Positions 14,931 through 22,222 of a stretch of DNA of 51,997 nt are shown piece by piece; position 1 is the stretch's first letter; each line of letters starts with the position of its first letter. The notes beneath the pieces are model-generated. The model had not been told where the DNA came from, did not search any database, and saw only the letters and a program-made list of their open reading frames with translations. The translations under genes were made by a program, and so were the position numbers. The stretch is from positions 1-51,997 of IMG/VR virus record IMGVR_UViG_3300029319_000074. One strand, written 5' to 3'. The DNA is from a virus.

Positions 14931-15034
14931 CAAAGACTAAAGAAGTAAACGGAGTACCTATACCAAAACACTTACAACATTTGAGTAAGAAGGCGTTGTT
15001 AGCTTTGATGTATATATTCCGAGGGAAGGGTTAG
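14927..15034 (+). CDS. Very small protein, 35 aa
   Basis: ATGA-coupled at 14927, ending one base before the next ATG. Sequence MTKTKEVNGVPIPKHLQHLS and a short hydrophobic helix. The VPIPKHL motif is reminiscent of other tiny phage proteins, but no function is known. Confidence 0.45.
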   Translation: MTKTKEVNGVPIPKHLQHLSKKALLALMYIFRGKG

Positions 15035-15035
15035 A

Positions 15036-15194
15036 ATGGCATTAAGAACTAAAGTAATACAAAGTATAGACCATGTTAAAAAGTCTACATCACAGGGCAT
15101 AGGAGGGCGTTCTAGGACTATTAAAATATCAACCAAACACATGAACAAAAACAAAAAGCGTTCATATAAAAAATATAGAGGACAAGGAAGATGA
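15036..15194 (+). CDS. Small basic phage protein, 52 aa
   Basis: MALRTKVIQSIDHVKKSTS start and a RSYKKYRGQGR end. This pattern (IDHVKK ... SRT ... KKRSxKxYRGQGR) is recurrent in marine podoviruses. Very basic, likely nucleic-acid binding. The end overlaps the next start as ATGA. Confidence 0.6.
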   Translation: MALRTKVIQSIDHVKKSTSQGIGGRSRTIKISTKHMNKNKKRSYKKYRGQGR

Positions 15195-15424
15195 AAGTAA
15201 AACATTTAAAAACTAAAACAACAATAGAATTAACACCCGAAGGACTACATGTTTGGATTGGTAGGGTAAATAATTTAGAGCATATGTTAGATAACATAAC
15301 AGAAATGAATGATATGTATTTATCAGATGTAAATAATTTAAATATAATAAAGTTTGCATTAACCGATTTATTAAATTTAAAATGGAATAGAGATACATAT
15401 AAATGGGTTAAAGGTAGTAACTAA
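15191..15424 (+). CDS. Small protein, 77 aa
   Basis: ATGA-coupled. Two short beta-like strands (VKHLKTKTTIELTPEGLHVW), then helices ending LLNLKWNRDTYKWVKGSN. Unknown. The stop overlaps the next ATG by one base. Confidence 0.5.
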   Translation: MKVKHLKTKTTIELTPEGLHVWIGRVNNLEHMLDNITEMNDMYLSDVNNLNIIKFALTDLLNLKWNRDTYKWVKGSN

Positions 15425-15795
15425 TGATTAAGAAATTTTTTTATTGGGTATCAGAATCTTGGAATGTGATTATGAATGTAAAATATAATCCACTAAAAAA
15501 TATTAACGAGCCATCAATACAAGCATACTTTATGTTAGTATTGTTTACAATGTGGTCAGTATTTTTTGGATTCATAGCTACATATTATCTAGGTTGGTAT
15601 GGCTACGATACTGTTACAAGCATTGTAGTTCATCTAACTGTATTGATTCCAGTTATATTTACCAATGCAGTATTCAAAGATGCAGAAAGGAATGGCGATA
15701 AGTGGTTCTTGATATTTAAAAGTGAACAAAAGAAACAAAAACTATTTAGCAGAGATGATAATATTGTTAAGTGGGATTTAGATAAGGAAGCATAA
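15424..15795 (+). CDS. Membrane protein, 123 aa, two transmembrane helices
   Basis: Two hydrophobic helices at about residues 33-54 (YFMLVLFTMWSVFFGFIATY) and 64-82 (VTSIVVHLTVLIPVIFTNAV), with a charged C-terminal tail. The only clear membrane protein of the early block. It could serve superinfection exclusion or membrane remodelling, but no family is recognised. It is not a typical holin, since it lies far from the endolysin. Confidence 0.6.
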   Translation: MIKKFFYWVSESWNVIMNVKYNPLKNINEPSIQAYFMLVLFTMWSVFFGFIATYYLGWYGYDTVTSIVVHLTVLIPVIFTNAVFKDAERNGDKWFLIFKSEQKKQKLFSRDDNIVKWDLDKEA

Positions 15796-15796
15796 G

Positions 15797-15973
15797 ATGA
15801 AAGCAACAATGAATAAAGAAGAATACAGACACTTCACAGAGAGTCTAGTAATTATAAAACAAAAAGCAGACATAGATATTGCTCATACTGTTGAGTATCA
15901 AGGCGATAAATTTATAGTAGAGATACTAGATGATGTAAGTTTAGAGGGGCTAGATGAGATATTGGATGTTTAA
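15797..15973 (+). CDS. Small acidic protein, 58 aa
   Basis: MKATMNKEEYRHFTESLVII start. Its stop codon TAA lies within a GTTTAAAC copy (15968-15975). Last gene before promoter C. A beta hairpin (TVEYQGDKFIVEIL) is likely. No family recognised. Confidence 0.55.
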   Translation: MKATMNKEEYRHFTESLVIIKQKADIDIAHTVEYQGDKFIVEILDDVSLEGLDEILDV

Positions 15974-15985
15974 ACAGCATGAAAA

Positions 15986-16036
15986 TTGTCACAATATTGT
16001 CACACAAATGTCATCATATTGTAACAATAGTATGGT
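15986..16036 (+). promoter_or_regulatory. Phased-repeat promoter C
   Basis: Units TTGTCACAATA (15986), TTGTCACACAA (15997), ATGTCATCATA (16008), TTGTAACAATA (16019). Unit 3 supplies the -35 (ATGTCA, 16008-16013), followed by a 17-nt spacer and TATGGT (16031-16036). A GTTTAAAC copy ends 10 bp upstream of the first unit. It drives the ssb and replication genes after a 150-nt leader. Confidence 0.8.
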
Positions 16037-16186
16037 AGACTATGCACATAAAAATATCTTGAGTAACCGAACAAGCCCTCTATCTCCATGTGTTAGTAGG
16101 TTTGGTTCTGACCACGACTCTGAGAGTAGTCGGCTCACAACTCTCATTTATTTAACAACTTCTTAACTAAATCATAGGAGGTATAT
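16037..16186 (+). other. Structured leader of the ssb message
   Basis: After promoter C the leader has an 8-bp helix, AACCGAAC (16065-16072) with GTTTGGTT (16100-16107, one G-U pair), and a CGACT/AGTCG hairpin (16115-16132), then an AGGAGG site before ssb. It could time or boost SSB translation. No known riboswitch class is recognised. Confidence 0.45.
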
Positions 16187-16600
16187 ATGATAGTAGAAGG
16201 AACGGGGTATTGGGCATCTATCAAGACACCTAATACCACTTTTGAACCCGTGTACACTATTAACTTAGTAGTGGAACAGGGTGTTGCTGATGACTTTGCA
16301 AGTCGTGGGCATACAATAAAGCAAATGGATGAAGGTCCGGCTTTGGTTATCAAGAGAAAGGTTAATGGTCCTAATGGTATGGTTAGGAATGCACCCAGAT
16401 TACTTGATTCCAATAAGCAAGACATCAATGTTGCTGTAGGGAATGGCTCTAAAGTTAGAGTTCAATGTAGTGAATACGAATGGGAGTATGCTGGTAAGTC
16501 AGGCAAGAGTCTTGACCTACAAGGTGTACAAGTCGTTGAGCTTGTTGAATACAAAGCTGAAGATGGGTCAGAATTTTTTGATGATAACGAGGAGTTTTAA
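16187..16600 (+). CDS. Single-stranded DNA-binding protein, T7 gp2.5-like
   Basis: 137 aa. Begins GYWASIKTPNTTFEPVYTIN and contains IKRKVNGPNG, then KVRVQCSEYEWEYAGKSG and LDLQGVQVVELVE, an OB-fold pattern of gp2.5-like SSBs in marine podoviruses. The C-terminus is acidic and ends in Phe (EFFDDNEEF), the standard tail by which such SSBs touch polymerase and helicase. It coats single-stranded DNA at the fork and is followed by the replication genes. Confidence 0.82.
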   Translation: MIVEGTGYWASIKTPNTTFEPVYTINLVVEQGVADDFASRGHTIKQMDEGPALVIKRKVNGPNGMVRNAPRLLDSNKQDINVAVGNGSKVRVQCSEYEWEYAGKSGKSLDLQGVQVVELVEYKAEDGSEFFDDNEEF

Positions 16601-16602
16601 TA

Positions 16603-16866
16603 ATGATTATTACCATCAAAAATGATAGTGGCGAAACAGTTTATGATGTTTCAAAGATAGAGAATAGTGATTCCAGAATGAATGCTAGTGTTAGCATAAA
16701 TAAAATGGGAACACTAAATACTTTAGTTGAAGCACTAAACTTTGCTACACAAGGGCATCAAGGTAATCTTGAAACATTACTAGCTGATTGTCCAGAAGCT
16801 GTGGTGGAAACACCAACAGAAGAAGAAACTTCAACAGAAGATGATTCTTTAAACGAGGTATCGTAA
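16603..16866 (+). CDS. Small protein next to SSB, 87 aa
   Basis: 87 aa. Short N-terminal beta region (IITIKNDSGETVYDVSKIEN), a helix, and a Thr/Glu-rich acidic tail (EEETSTEDDSLNEVS). Begins 3 nt after ssb, so it is co-translated with it. Possibly a replication accessory protein. No family recognised. Confidence 0.5.
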   Translation: MIITIKNDSGETVYDVSKIENSDSRMNASVSINKMGTLNTLVEALNFATQGHQGNLETLLADCPEAVVETPTEEETSTEDDSLNEVS

Positions 16867-16884
16867 TATACTAGACTGATTTTT

Positions 16885-17172
16885 CCTCATGTGCGAGGGT
16901 GTTTCAATGTCGATAAATAACAAAACACAGCATTGCGAGGCAACTGTTTTGCTAGTTTCAAAGTCTCTAATAAAAAACTAGCATGAGGTGTGTTGCTTGA
17001 GATTGAGGACATTAAGTTGTCGATAGATTAGAAAGCATACACCTCGACAAGTGGCTAGGAGTGAGCTGTTGTAAAAGCCTTGCGTATATTGACAGTTGAG
17101 TCCTATACAAAAGTAGGTTACAGATGAAAGTAAATAAGAACTACCACCACCATGCACTAGCCACAATTTTTT
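16885..17172 (+). ncRNA. Candidate structured RNA before the primase gene
   Basis: Within a 320-nt gene-free gap. Seen pairings: CCTCATG (16885-16891) with CATGAGG (16982-16988) can enclose GTGTTT/AAACAC (16899/16923), TTGC/GCAA (16933/16940) and GCTAGTTT/AAACTAGC (16951/16975). A rival 13-bp helix joins 16985-16998 to 17033-17045. TTGTCGA in its loop (17017-17023) pairs with TCGACAA (17044-17050), an H-type pseudoknot. GTGGCTAG (17051-17058) closes with CTAGCCAC (17157-17164), which is followed by T6 (17167-17172), as at the end of a discrete transcript. No Rfam class is recognised. The two exclusive helices suggest a switch. Confidence 0.6.
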
Positions 17173-17186
17173 ACAGGAGATAGAAT

Positions 17187-18848
17187 ATGAATACAAAATT
17201 TATTAAACACAAACTACCATGTCCTAAGTGTGATAGTAGTGATGCTGTTTCACTTAATGATAATGGTTCTGCTAAATGCTTTAGCTGTAATACATTTTTT
17301 CCAGACTATGATAATGCGAGTGCGTTTAAACAGGATGATAATATATTAGAAATGAAACAACCAGAAACATCTTTTTTAAATTCTTATACTGGTATCTATG
17401 CACCTTTAACAGATAGAAACATATCTGAGAAGACAGCTAGAAAGTTTGGAGTCAAGGTAGTTAAAGACCACAACGGACAAATCAAACAACACATCTATCC
17501 TTTTCATAATGGAAGTGAGATAGTTGCAACCAAGACTAGGTATGTTGACAATAAAAACTTTTCTTGTAATGGAACTTTTGAAGGTACAGGATTGTTTGGA
17601 GAGCAACTGTATCGTAACAAAGGTGGTAAGTATTTAACTATTACAGAGGGAGAGTGTGATGCAATGGCAGTCTATGAATTGATGCAAGGTAAGTCTAGTG
17701 TTGTATCAATCAAACGAGGGGCTTCATCTGCTGTTAAAGATATACGAGAGAGCATTGAGTTTGTAGAATCATTTGATAATGTTGTTCTTTGTTTTGATAA
17801 TGATAAAGCTGGTATTGAATCTGCAAGACAAGTAGCTAGAATACTTAAGCCAAGTAAAGCTAAGATAATAAATTTACCTAACGGATATAAAGATGCTAAC
17901 GAGATGTTAGCTAAGAAAAAGTTCCAAGAGTTTTCTACTGCATGGTGGGAAGCCAAGACTTATACACCATCTGGTATCATGGAGTTAGCTAGTAAGAAAG
18001 ATGAATGGTTAAACAGAGAAGAGAAAGAAAGTATTGCATATCCTTGGGAAGGTTTAAACAGGAAGTTATATGGTATGCGTAAAGGAGAACTTGTAACTCT
18101 TACTGGTGGTACAGGACTTGGTAAGTCTAGTGTGACTAGAGAACTGGAGCATCATCTTATAAAGAATACAAAAGATAATGTAGGTATCATAGCACTAGAA
18201 GAAAACTGGTTGCGTACTGCAGATGGTATTGTGTCTATCGAAGCTAATGATAGAATATATTTATCAGAGAAACGAGCTAAGTATACAGATGAAGAACTAA
18301 ATACTTTATTTGATAATGCAATAGAAGAAGGGAGAGTTTATATTCATGCACATTTAGGAGCAACAGATATTGATGAGATATTTTCTAAGTTAAGATATAT
18401 CATTGTCGGTTGTCAATGTGACTGGGTGGTGGTTGACCACTTACACATGCTTGTAAATGTGTTGACAGAGGGAGATGAGAGAAGAGGTATCGACATGCTA
18501 ATGAATAGACTTCGTAGTCTGGTAGAGGAAACTGGTGTGGGTATGATACTGGTATCGCATTTGCGTAGGGCATCTGGCGATAGAGGACACGAGAAAGGCA
18601 TACAGGTATCTCTATCTCATCTCAAGGGTTCACAAGGTATAGCACAGTTGTCTGATTGTGTTATAGCATTAGAGAGAAATCAACAAGCAGAAAATCCAGA
18701 TGAAGCTAACATAACTAAAGTAAGAGTATTGAAGTCAAGATATACAGGCGATACTGGGATGGCTTGTAGTTTAAAATATGATATTGATACTGGTAGATTA
18801 CATGAGGTAACAGGGGAGGAAACATTTGACAATGAAGCTGATTTTTGA
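17187..18848 (+). CDS. Primase-helicase, T7 gp4-like
   Basis: 553 aa bifunctional replication protein. N-terminal zinc ribbon C12/C15 and C31/C34 recognises the priming site. The TOPRIM core has E154 (TITEGECDAMA) and D204/D206 (CFDNDKAG). The C-terminal RecA-like helicase has Walker A GGTGLGKSS ending around K313 and Walker B VVVDHLHM with D417. It unwinds DNA at the fork and makes RNA primers for PolA. Length matches T7 gp4A (566 aa). Two GTTTAAAC copies lie inside the gene in different frames. Start ATG has an AGGAGA site 8 nt upstream. Confidence 0.93.
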   Translation: MNTKFIKHKLPCPKCDSSDAVSLNDNGSAKCFSCNTFFPDYDNASAFKQDDNILEMKQPETSFLNSYTGIYAPLTDRNISEKTARKFGVKVVKDHNGQIKQHIYPFHNGSEIVATKTRYVDNKNFSCNGTFEGTGLFGEQLYRNKGGKYLTITEGECDAMAVYELMQGKSSVVSIKRGASSAVKDIRESIEFVESFDNVVLCFDNDKAGIESARQVARILKPSKAKIINLPNGYKDANEMLAKKKFQEFSTAWWEAKTYTPSGIMELASKKDEWLNREEKESIAYPWEGLNRKLYGMRKGELVTLTGGTGLGKSSVTRELEHHLIKNTKDNVGIIALEENWLRTADGIVSIEANDRIYLSEKRAKYTDEELNTLFDNAIEEGRVYIHAHLGATDIDEIFSKLRYIIVGCQCDWVVVDHLHMLVNVLTEGDERRGIDMLMNRLRSLVEETGVGMILVSHLRRASGDRGHEKGIQVSLSHLKGSQGIAQLSDCVIALERNQQAENPDEANITKVRVLKSRYTGDTGMACSLKYDIDTGRLHEVTGEETFDNEADF

Positions 18849-20553
18849 TATAGAAACTGATGACCTAGATGCTACAAAAGTTTGGTGTATTGTAGCAAAA
18901 GAATTAAATGGTAAGTCTTACAGATTTACACCAGATGAAATAGAAGATGGTATAAAACTATTACAAGATGCAGACACTTTGATAGGACATAACATCATAG
19001 GGTTTGACTTGCCGGTTCTTGGTAATCTTTACAACTTTAAATACAAAGGAAAGATTATAGATACTTTAGTTATGTCAAGACTTTACAATCCAGTCAGAGA
19101 GAATGGACATAGCCTAAAGACTTGGGGATATAGATTAGGAATACCTAAACAAGAACAACCAGAGTTTGAAAGTTATACTCCGGCTATGTTAAATTATTGT
19201 GAACAAGATGTAATATTAAATGAAGCTGTATATAAATATTTATTAGATGAAGGTACAGGTTTTAGTAAAGAATCATTTGATTTAGAACAAAAGACTGCAT
19301 CAATTATTAGAGAGCAAGAGAAGACAGGATTTTATTTTGATAGTCAACAAGCTATGACTTTACTTGCTCAACTTAGTCAAAACAAAGCAGATGTAGAAGA
19401 TGAAGTACAGAAAACATTTAAGCCTAAATGGGTAGAAGATAAAATGGTATTGCCCTACACTAATAAAAATGGAGAGTTAAGTAAAAGAGGACTTACAGAT
19501 GATGAGTATGAAAATATTCTTATCTCTGGTAATAGAGAACCTTTTATGCGTAGAAAGTTAGTTGACTTTAATTTAGGTAGTCGCAAACAAATAGGAGAAT
19601 ATCTTATAGACTTTGGTTGGAAACCAGAAAAGTTTACTCCTACTGGACAACCTATTGTAGATGAGGGAACACTTAAAAAGATTACTCATATCAAAGAGGC
19701 TAAACTAATAGCTGATTATTTATTGTATCAGAAAAGAATAGCACAGGTCTCATCTTGGATTGATGAATTAAAAGATGACAGAGTTCATGGTAGAGTTATA
19801 CCTAATGGAACTATTACAGGTAGAATGACCCATAGAAATCCTAACATGGCTCAAGTTCCAAACTTAGGTAGTCCTTATGGTAAAGAGTGTCGTGCTTGTT
19901 GGACTGTACCAGAGGGATATAAACTTGTAGGTATAGATGCTAGTGGACTAGAGTTAAGAATGTTAGCACACTATATGAATGATGCTGATTACATTGAAGA
20001 AGTAGTCAATGGAGATATACATTCTACTAATCAAGAACTAGCTGGTCTTAAAACTAGAGACCAAGCTAAGACATTTATTTATGCTCTAGTATATGGGGCT
20101 GGAGATGCAAAGATAGGTAAGATAATAAATGGAGACATAAATAAAGGTAAAGCATTACGAGAAAGATTCTTCCGTAATTTACCGGCTTTAAAAAAGTTAA
20201 GAGATAGAGTACAACAAGCTTCTAATCGTGGATTTCTAAAAGGGATAGATGGTAGGAAGATATATGTAAGGAGTCAACATGCTTCTTTAAATACACTACT
20301 ACAAGGATGTGGTGCTATTGTAATGAAACAAGCTATGGTAAACTTATATGAACTAATTAAACTTAATACAGTAGATGCTCAGTTTGTAGCGAACATACAT
20401 GATGAGTGGCAACTACAAGTTAAAGAATCTCAAGCAGATTACATTGGTAGATTAGGTGTTGAGTCAATAGAAAAAGTAACAGAGCAGTTTAACATGAGAT
20501 GTGATTTAACTGGTCAGTATAAAGTAGGAGGTAATTGGAGTGAAACCCACTAA
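18832..20553 (+). CDS. DNA polymerase, family A with 3'-5' exonuclease
   Basis: 573 aa from the ATG at 18832 (an in-frame TTG lies at 18826). Exonuclease motif I DIETDD (D6, E8). Polymerase motif A GIDASGLELRM (D369), motif B RDQAKTFIYALVYG (K413, Tyr417), motif C HDEW (D524). Tyr417 corresponds to E. coli Pol I position 762 and T7 Y526. In marine phage surveys Tyr here tends to mark virulent phages. Shorter than T7 gp5 (704 aa), so the thioredoxin-binding loop is probably absent. The gene overlaps the primase-helicase end by 17 nt. It replicates the phage genome. Confidence 0.93.
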   Translation: MKLIFDIETDDLDATKVWCIVAKELNGKSYRFTPDEIEDGIKLLQDADTLIGHNIIGFDLPVLGNLYNFKYKGKIIDTLVMSRLYNPVRENGHSLKTWGYRLGIPKQEQPEFESYTPAMLNYCEQDVILNEAVYKYLLDEGTGFSKESFDLEQKTASIIREQEKTGFYFDSQQAMTLLAQLSQNKADVEDEVQKTFKPKWVEDKMVLPYTNKNGELSKRGLTDDEYENILISGNREPFMRRKLVDFNLGSRKQIGEYLIDFGWKPEKFTPTGQPIVDEGTLKKITHIKEAKLIADYLLYQKRIAQVSSWIDELKDDRVHGRVIPNGTITGRMTHRNPNMAQVPNLGSPYGKECRACWTVPEGYKLVGIDASGLELRMLAHYMNDADYIEEVVNGDIHSTNQELAGLKTRDQAKTFIYALVYGAGDAKIGKIINGDINKGKALRERFFRNLPALKKLRDRVQQASNRGFLKGIDGRKIYVRSQHASLNTLLQGCGAIVMKQAMVNLYELIKLNTVDAQFVANIHDEWQLQVKESQADYIGRLGVESIEKVTEQFNMRCDLTGQYKVGGNWSETH

Positions 20554-20953
20554 AGAAGATAGAAAAAAGTTTGACCTTGATTTAGAGTATGGTCAGATAA
20601 GAGAAGATAAAATAGCAGACATGCTTAATAATAAAAAGATAGAAGTTAAATCTGAAAGAGGTATGTGGATGAAGACAGGTAACATTTGTATTGAGTATGA
20701 ATCTTATGGTAAACCTTCTGGCATCATTACAACTGAAGCAGACTTTTGGTTTCATAATCTTTGTATTGATGATGACATATTCTGTACCTTTATATTTGAT
20801 GTACCAAAACTAAAACAACTTATAGATAAATTAGATTTTAAAAAGTCTGTATGTGGTGGAGACCATAAAGCAAGTAAGATGTGGTTAGTAAATATTAGAA
20901 AATTATTTACATCTGATGTGTTTAAAACATTTAAGGACCTAAAAAATGACTAA
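20540..20953 (+). CDS. Probable PD-(D/E)XK nuclease
   Basis: 137 aa, starting at a GTG (20540) with AGGAGG 8 nt upstream, overlapping the polA stop. Contains LEYGQIREDKIADML and IEVKSERGMW, where E35-V-K37 is a plausible ExK half of the PD-(D/E)XK nuclease core, preceded by acidic D/E residues. This small family is usually placed between polA and the exonuclease in marine podoviruses, where it may resolve or process recombination intermediates. The exact substrate is unknown. Confidence 0.55.
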   Translation: MKPTKEDRKKFDLDLEYGQIREDKIADMLNNKKIEVKSERGMWMKTGNICIEYESYGKPSGIITTEADFWFHNLCIDDDIFCTFIFDVPKLKQLIDKLDFKKSVCGGDHKASKMWLVNIRKLFTSDVFKTFKDLKND

Positions 20954-21740
20954 ACCCCTTGACAAAACTGAATTAGATAAGTATAATAAGTTTACATCCG
21001 AGTCCGGACATTGGTATTCTCTTGAGGGAGAACCTATGTACACTATCATAGGGGCTAATGGTAAAGAAAGAAATACTACACTAAGGGATGCTAAAAGTAT
21101 AGGACTTGTTCCTTCCGTTACTACTATTCTTGGTATGGTTGCAAAACCAGCACTAGAAAACTGGAAGATAACTCAAGCGATAAAATCTGCAGCAACACTT
21201 GACATAGGAGATGAAGAGTCTATGGATTCTTTTGTGTACAGGTGCAAAGCTGATGCAAAACAGATTGGTTCTAAAGCTGCAAAAGAGGGAACTAAAATAC
21301 ATGCACAAATAGAAAAAGGATTTCTTGGCAAAGGTAAATCTAAACCTTACAAGATTATTCAATCATGGTTGGATGAAAACTTTCCTAATGAAGATTGGAT
21401 AGCAGAAGATTCTTTTTGTGCGAAGCAAGGTTATGGTGGTAAGATAGACTTGTATTCTAAGTCAGGGATATTTGTGGACTTTAAAACTAAAGATAACCTT
21501 GAGGGTAAAGAACCTAGTAAATTAGTTTATGATGAACATGGTATGCAACTATCAGCGTATGCTCAAGGTTGTAACATAGATGACCCTACAAGAGTTTCTA
21601 TCTTTGTAGATAGAGCAGATACAAGTATAGTTCTTTGTCATATATGGGATAAAGAATCACACGAGAAACATAAAGAAATGTTTAATAGTATATTAAAATA
21701 TTGGCAACTGGTAAAGAATTATGAATGGCAAGAAATCTAA
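20946..21740 (+). CDS. PD-(D/E)XK exonuclease, RecB/Cas4-like
   Basis: 264 aa. Core GYGGKIDLYSK (D168), then FVDFKTK (D178, K180) forms the PD-(D/E)XK site, followed by the QLSAYAQG helix that is typical of RecB-like/PDDEXK_1 nucleases. The N-terminal part (VPSVTTILGMVAKPAL) is also characteristic. It probably degrades host DNA or resects ends, the role of T7 gp6. A perfect sigma70 promoter lies over codons 5-14. Overlaps the previous gene by 8 nt. Confidence 0.8.
   Translation: MTKPLDKTELDKYNKFTSESGHWYSLEGEPMYTIIGANGKERNTTLRDAKSIGLVPSVTTILGMVAKPALENWKITQAIKSAATLDIGDEESMDSFVYRCKADAKQIGSKAAKEGTKIHAQIEKGFLGKGKSKPYKIIQSWLDENFPNEDWIAEDSFCAKQGYGGKIDLYSKSGIFVDFKTKDNLEGKEPSKLVYDEHGMQLSAYAQGCNIDDPTRVSIFVDRADTSIVLCHIWDKESHEKHKEMFNSILKYWQLVKNYEWQEI
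20958..20986 (+). promoter_or_regulatory. Perfect sigma70 promoter inside exonuclease gene
   Basis: TTGACA (20958-20963), 17-nt spacer, TATAAT (20981-20986), exact consensus, in the first codons of the exonuclease gene (encoding PLDKTELDKYN). It would feed nrdA, nrdB and the cyclase. A chance match is possible but unlikely given the exact spacing. Confidence 0.6.
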
Positions 21741-21963
21741 ACTAATAAGAAGAAAAGCAGAAGAAAGATTATTAGATTGGTTAAGAACCATGACACCAGA
21801 TGGAGAAGATAAATCTAGAATTAACAGAAAAAATTTACATGAGTTTCTTCCTGAACAAACACACATCTTTGCTAATAATAAATTTATGATTAGTGCGTAC
21901 AGTTTAAGATGGTTTTATAAACAAACAAAAAAAGAATATTATGAAAAAAAGAATAAATTATAA
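21721..21963 (+). CDS. Conserved small basic phage protein, 80 aa
   Basis: Core KKSKLIRRKAEERLLDWLRT, then INRKNLHEFLPEQTHIFANN. The pattern (KLIRRKAE..L.DWL.T ... FLPKQTH) recurs in marine podoviruses between the exonuclease and nrd genes. Function unknown. Starts 20 nt inside the exonuclease 3' end. Confidence 0.6.
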   Translation: MNGKKSKLIRRKAEERLLDWLRTMTPDGEDKSRINRKNLHEFLPEQTHIFANNKFMISAYSLRWFYKQTKKEYYEKKNKL

Positions 21964-22222
21964 ATTTAAAGAAAAAGAAATTTTAGAAATAATAAAAACA
22001 TATATTGATACAACTTATACTCAACATTATGGGAAAGGTAAATATCAAGCTACCGATATGATAATAGATGCTGGTCATGGAGAAAGCTTTTGTATTGGTA
22101 ATATTATGAAGTATGCTATGAGATGTGGTAAAAAAGAAAACAATTCTACTCAAGCAGAGTTATACAAAATAATACACTATGCAATCATAGCTTTATATTT
22201 GGAGATATGGCATGATGATTGA
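21941..22222 (+). CDS. DUF3310-like protein, 93 aa
   Basis: The C-terminal segment FCIGNIMKYAMRCGKKENNS followed by ELYKIIHYAIIALYLE matches the GNxxKYxxRxGKK...LxKxxHYxxxxL pattern of DUF3310, a common phage protein sometimes linked to nucleotide metabolism. Its position just before nrdA supports such a link. Start overlaps the previous gene by 23 nt. Confidence 0.65.
   Translation: MKKRINYKFKEKEILEIIKTYIDTTYTQHYGKGKYQATDMIIDAGHGESFCIGNIMKYAMRCGKKENNSTQAELYKIIHYAIIALYLEIWHDD

Noticed and set aside
12513-16036. CRP (cAMP receptor) sites in the TCACA repeats
   Set aside because: CRP needs inverted TGTGA-N6-TCACA. Here the TCACA words are direct repeats, so canonical binding is not expected despite the cyclase gene.
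16867-17186. tmRNA, tRNA or group I intron in the structured gap
   Set aside because: No tRNA-like acceptor end, no T-loop GTTCRA motif, no tag ORF, and no interrupted gene around the gap.
18826-18854. Promoter over the polA start (TTGACA-N17-TATAGA)
   Set aside because: The -10 is only a partial match and the boxes overlap the start region of polA; kept as a possibility only. It also explains why a TTG lies upstream of the likely ATG start.
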